Source: SSC3 sp035477015 (lineage in GTDB: Bacteria > Actinomycetota > Actinomycetes > Propionibacteriales > Nocardioidaceae). Taken from it: 5,994 bases of DNA. The stretch is from NCBI GenBank assembly GCA_035477015.1, contig DATILB010000086.1, positions 1-5,994 on the forward strand. The letters are read 5' to 3'. The translations under genes were made by a program, and so were the position numbers. The notes below the pieces were generated by a model. That model saw only the letters and a program-made list of their open reading frames with translations, did not search any database and had not been told where the DNA came from. How positions within the stretch are numbered: position 1 is the first letter of the stretch; each line of letters begins with the position of its first letter. Of this stretch, positions 5,804-5,994 are shown piece after piece.

Positions 5804-5994
5804 GCGCTGCGCAGGGCCTTGCGCACCTTCGCGGGGAGCGGGTGGTCCTCAGGCAGGCGAACGACGCACGCCTCTGCCAGGTCGTGGTCGCTGATCACGT
5901 AGCGCTCGCCCTCGAAGACCACGGCGCCGTCCTCGAACGCGACCGGCTTCTCCTGCTCCATGCAGGCGAAGCGTGTGAACGCCGCACGCCAGGC
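5797..5994 (-). CDS. C-terminal fragment of an unrecognised protein
   Basis: The minus strand is open from the right edge to a TGA at 5799-5797, giving 65 residues. Third codon positions are strongly G/C, as in neighbouring genes, which supports real coding. The visible part contains FEDGAVVFEGERYVISDHDL, an acidic beta-rich stretch, followed by a basic tail (LPAKVRKALRSAA). No cysteine cluster, signal peptide or membrane segment is seen, and I do not recognise the family. The gene converges on the regulator with a single base between the stop codons, so it is probably a separate transcription unit. The start and most of the protein lie beyond the window. Confidence 0.72.
   Translation of the reverse strand, partial: AWRAAFTRFACMEQEKPVAFEDGAVVFEGERYVISDHDLAEACVVRLPEDHPLPAKVRKALRSAA

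Noticed and set aside
1..5994. tRNA, rRNA, CRISPR array, insertion sequence or attachment site
   Set aside because: No cloverleaf, regularly spaced repeat array, transposase motif or terminal inverted repeats were found on reading both strands. Coding and short intergenic regions account for the whole window.

Overview
The window reads as chromosomal DNA of a high-GC actinobacterium. Codon third positions are almost all G or C, GTG starts are frequent, the gene families are typical of Actinobacteria, and TTA is essentially absent from the coding regions. I cannot place the genus firmly; a Nocardioidaceae-like relative is only a guess.

Layout. Three genes lie on the minus strand and read leftward from about position 2607. 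The first encodes a small cupin protein (2607-2245). The second encodes a COG3618-type TIM-barrel amidohydrolase (2198-1143). The third encodes a large signalling protein (1133 to beyond the left edge) with a double zinc ribbon, a class III nucleotidyl cyclase domain and the start of an AAA-type ATPase domain. Only 9 bases separate the second and third genes, so the three are probably one operon. Divergent to it, a roughly 1030-residue SARP-like regulator (2703-5795, plus strand) carries an OmpR-type winged helix, a BTAD domain, a P-loop ATPase and a long helical repeat region. At the right edge, the last 65 codons of an unrecognised minus-strand gene (5797-5994) end one base after the regulator's stop codon.

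Regulation. The 95-bp divergent intergenic region holds the strongest signal in the window. A perfect 10-bp direct repeat with an 11-bp period lies 8-9 bp upstream of a good -10 hexamer (TAACTT) facing the cupin operon, and no recognisable -35 box is present. This is the published geometry of SARP-activated promoters. It suggests that the adjacent regulator switches on the cupin-amidohydrolase-cyclase operon. A third partial copy sits in the predicted 5' leader. Between cupin and amidohydrolase, a perfect 12-bp inverted repeat ends exactly at the likely GTG start of the amidohydrolase, so there may be a second layer of control inside the operon.

Working model (inference): an inducer or partner sensed by the ATPase/helical-repeat part of the regulator activates expression of two small-molecule proteins (cupin, hydrolase) together with a cyclic-nucleotide signalling ATPase. 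The substrate of the pair and the signal cannot be read from the sequence.
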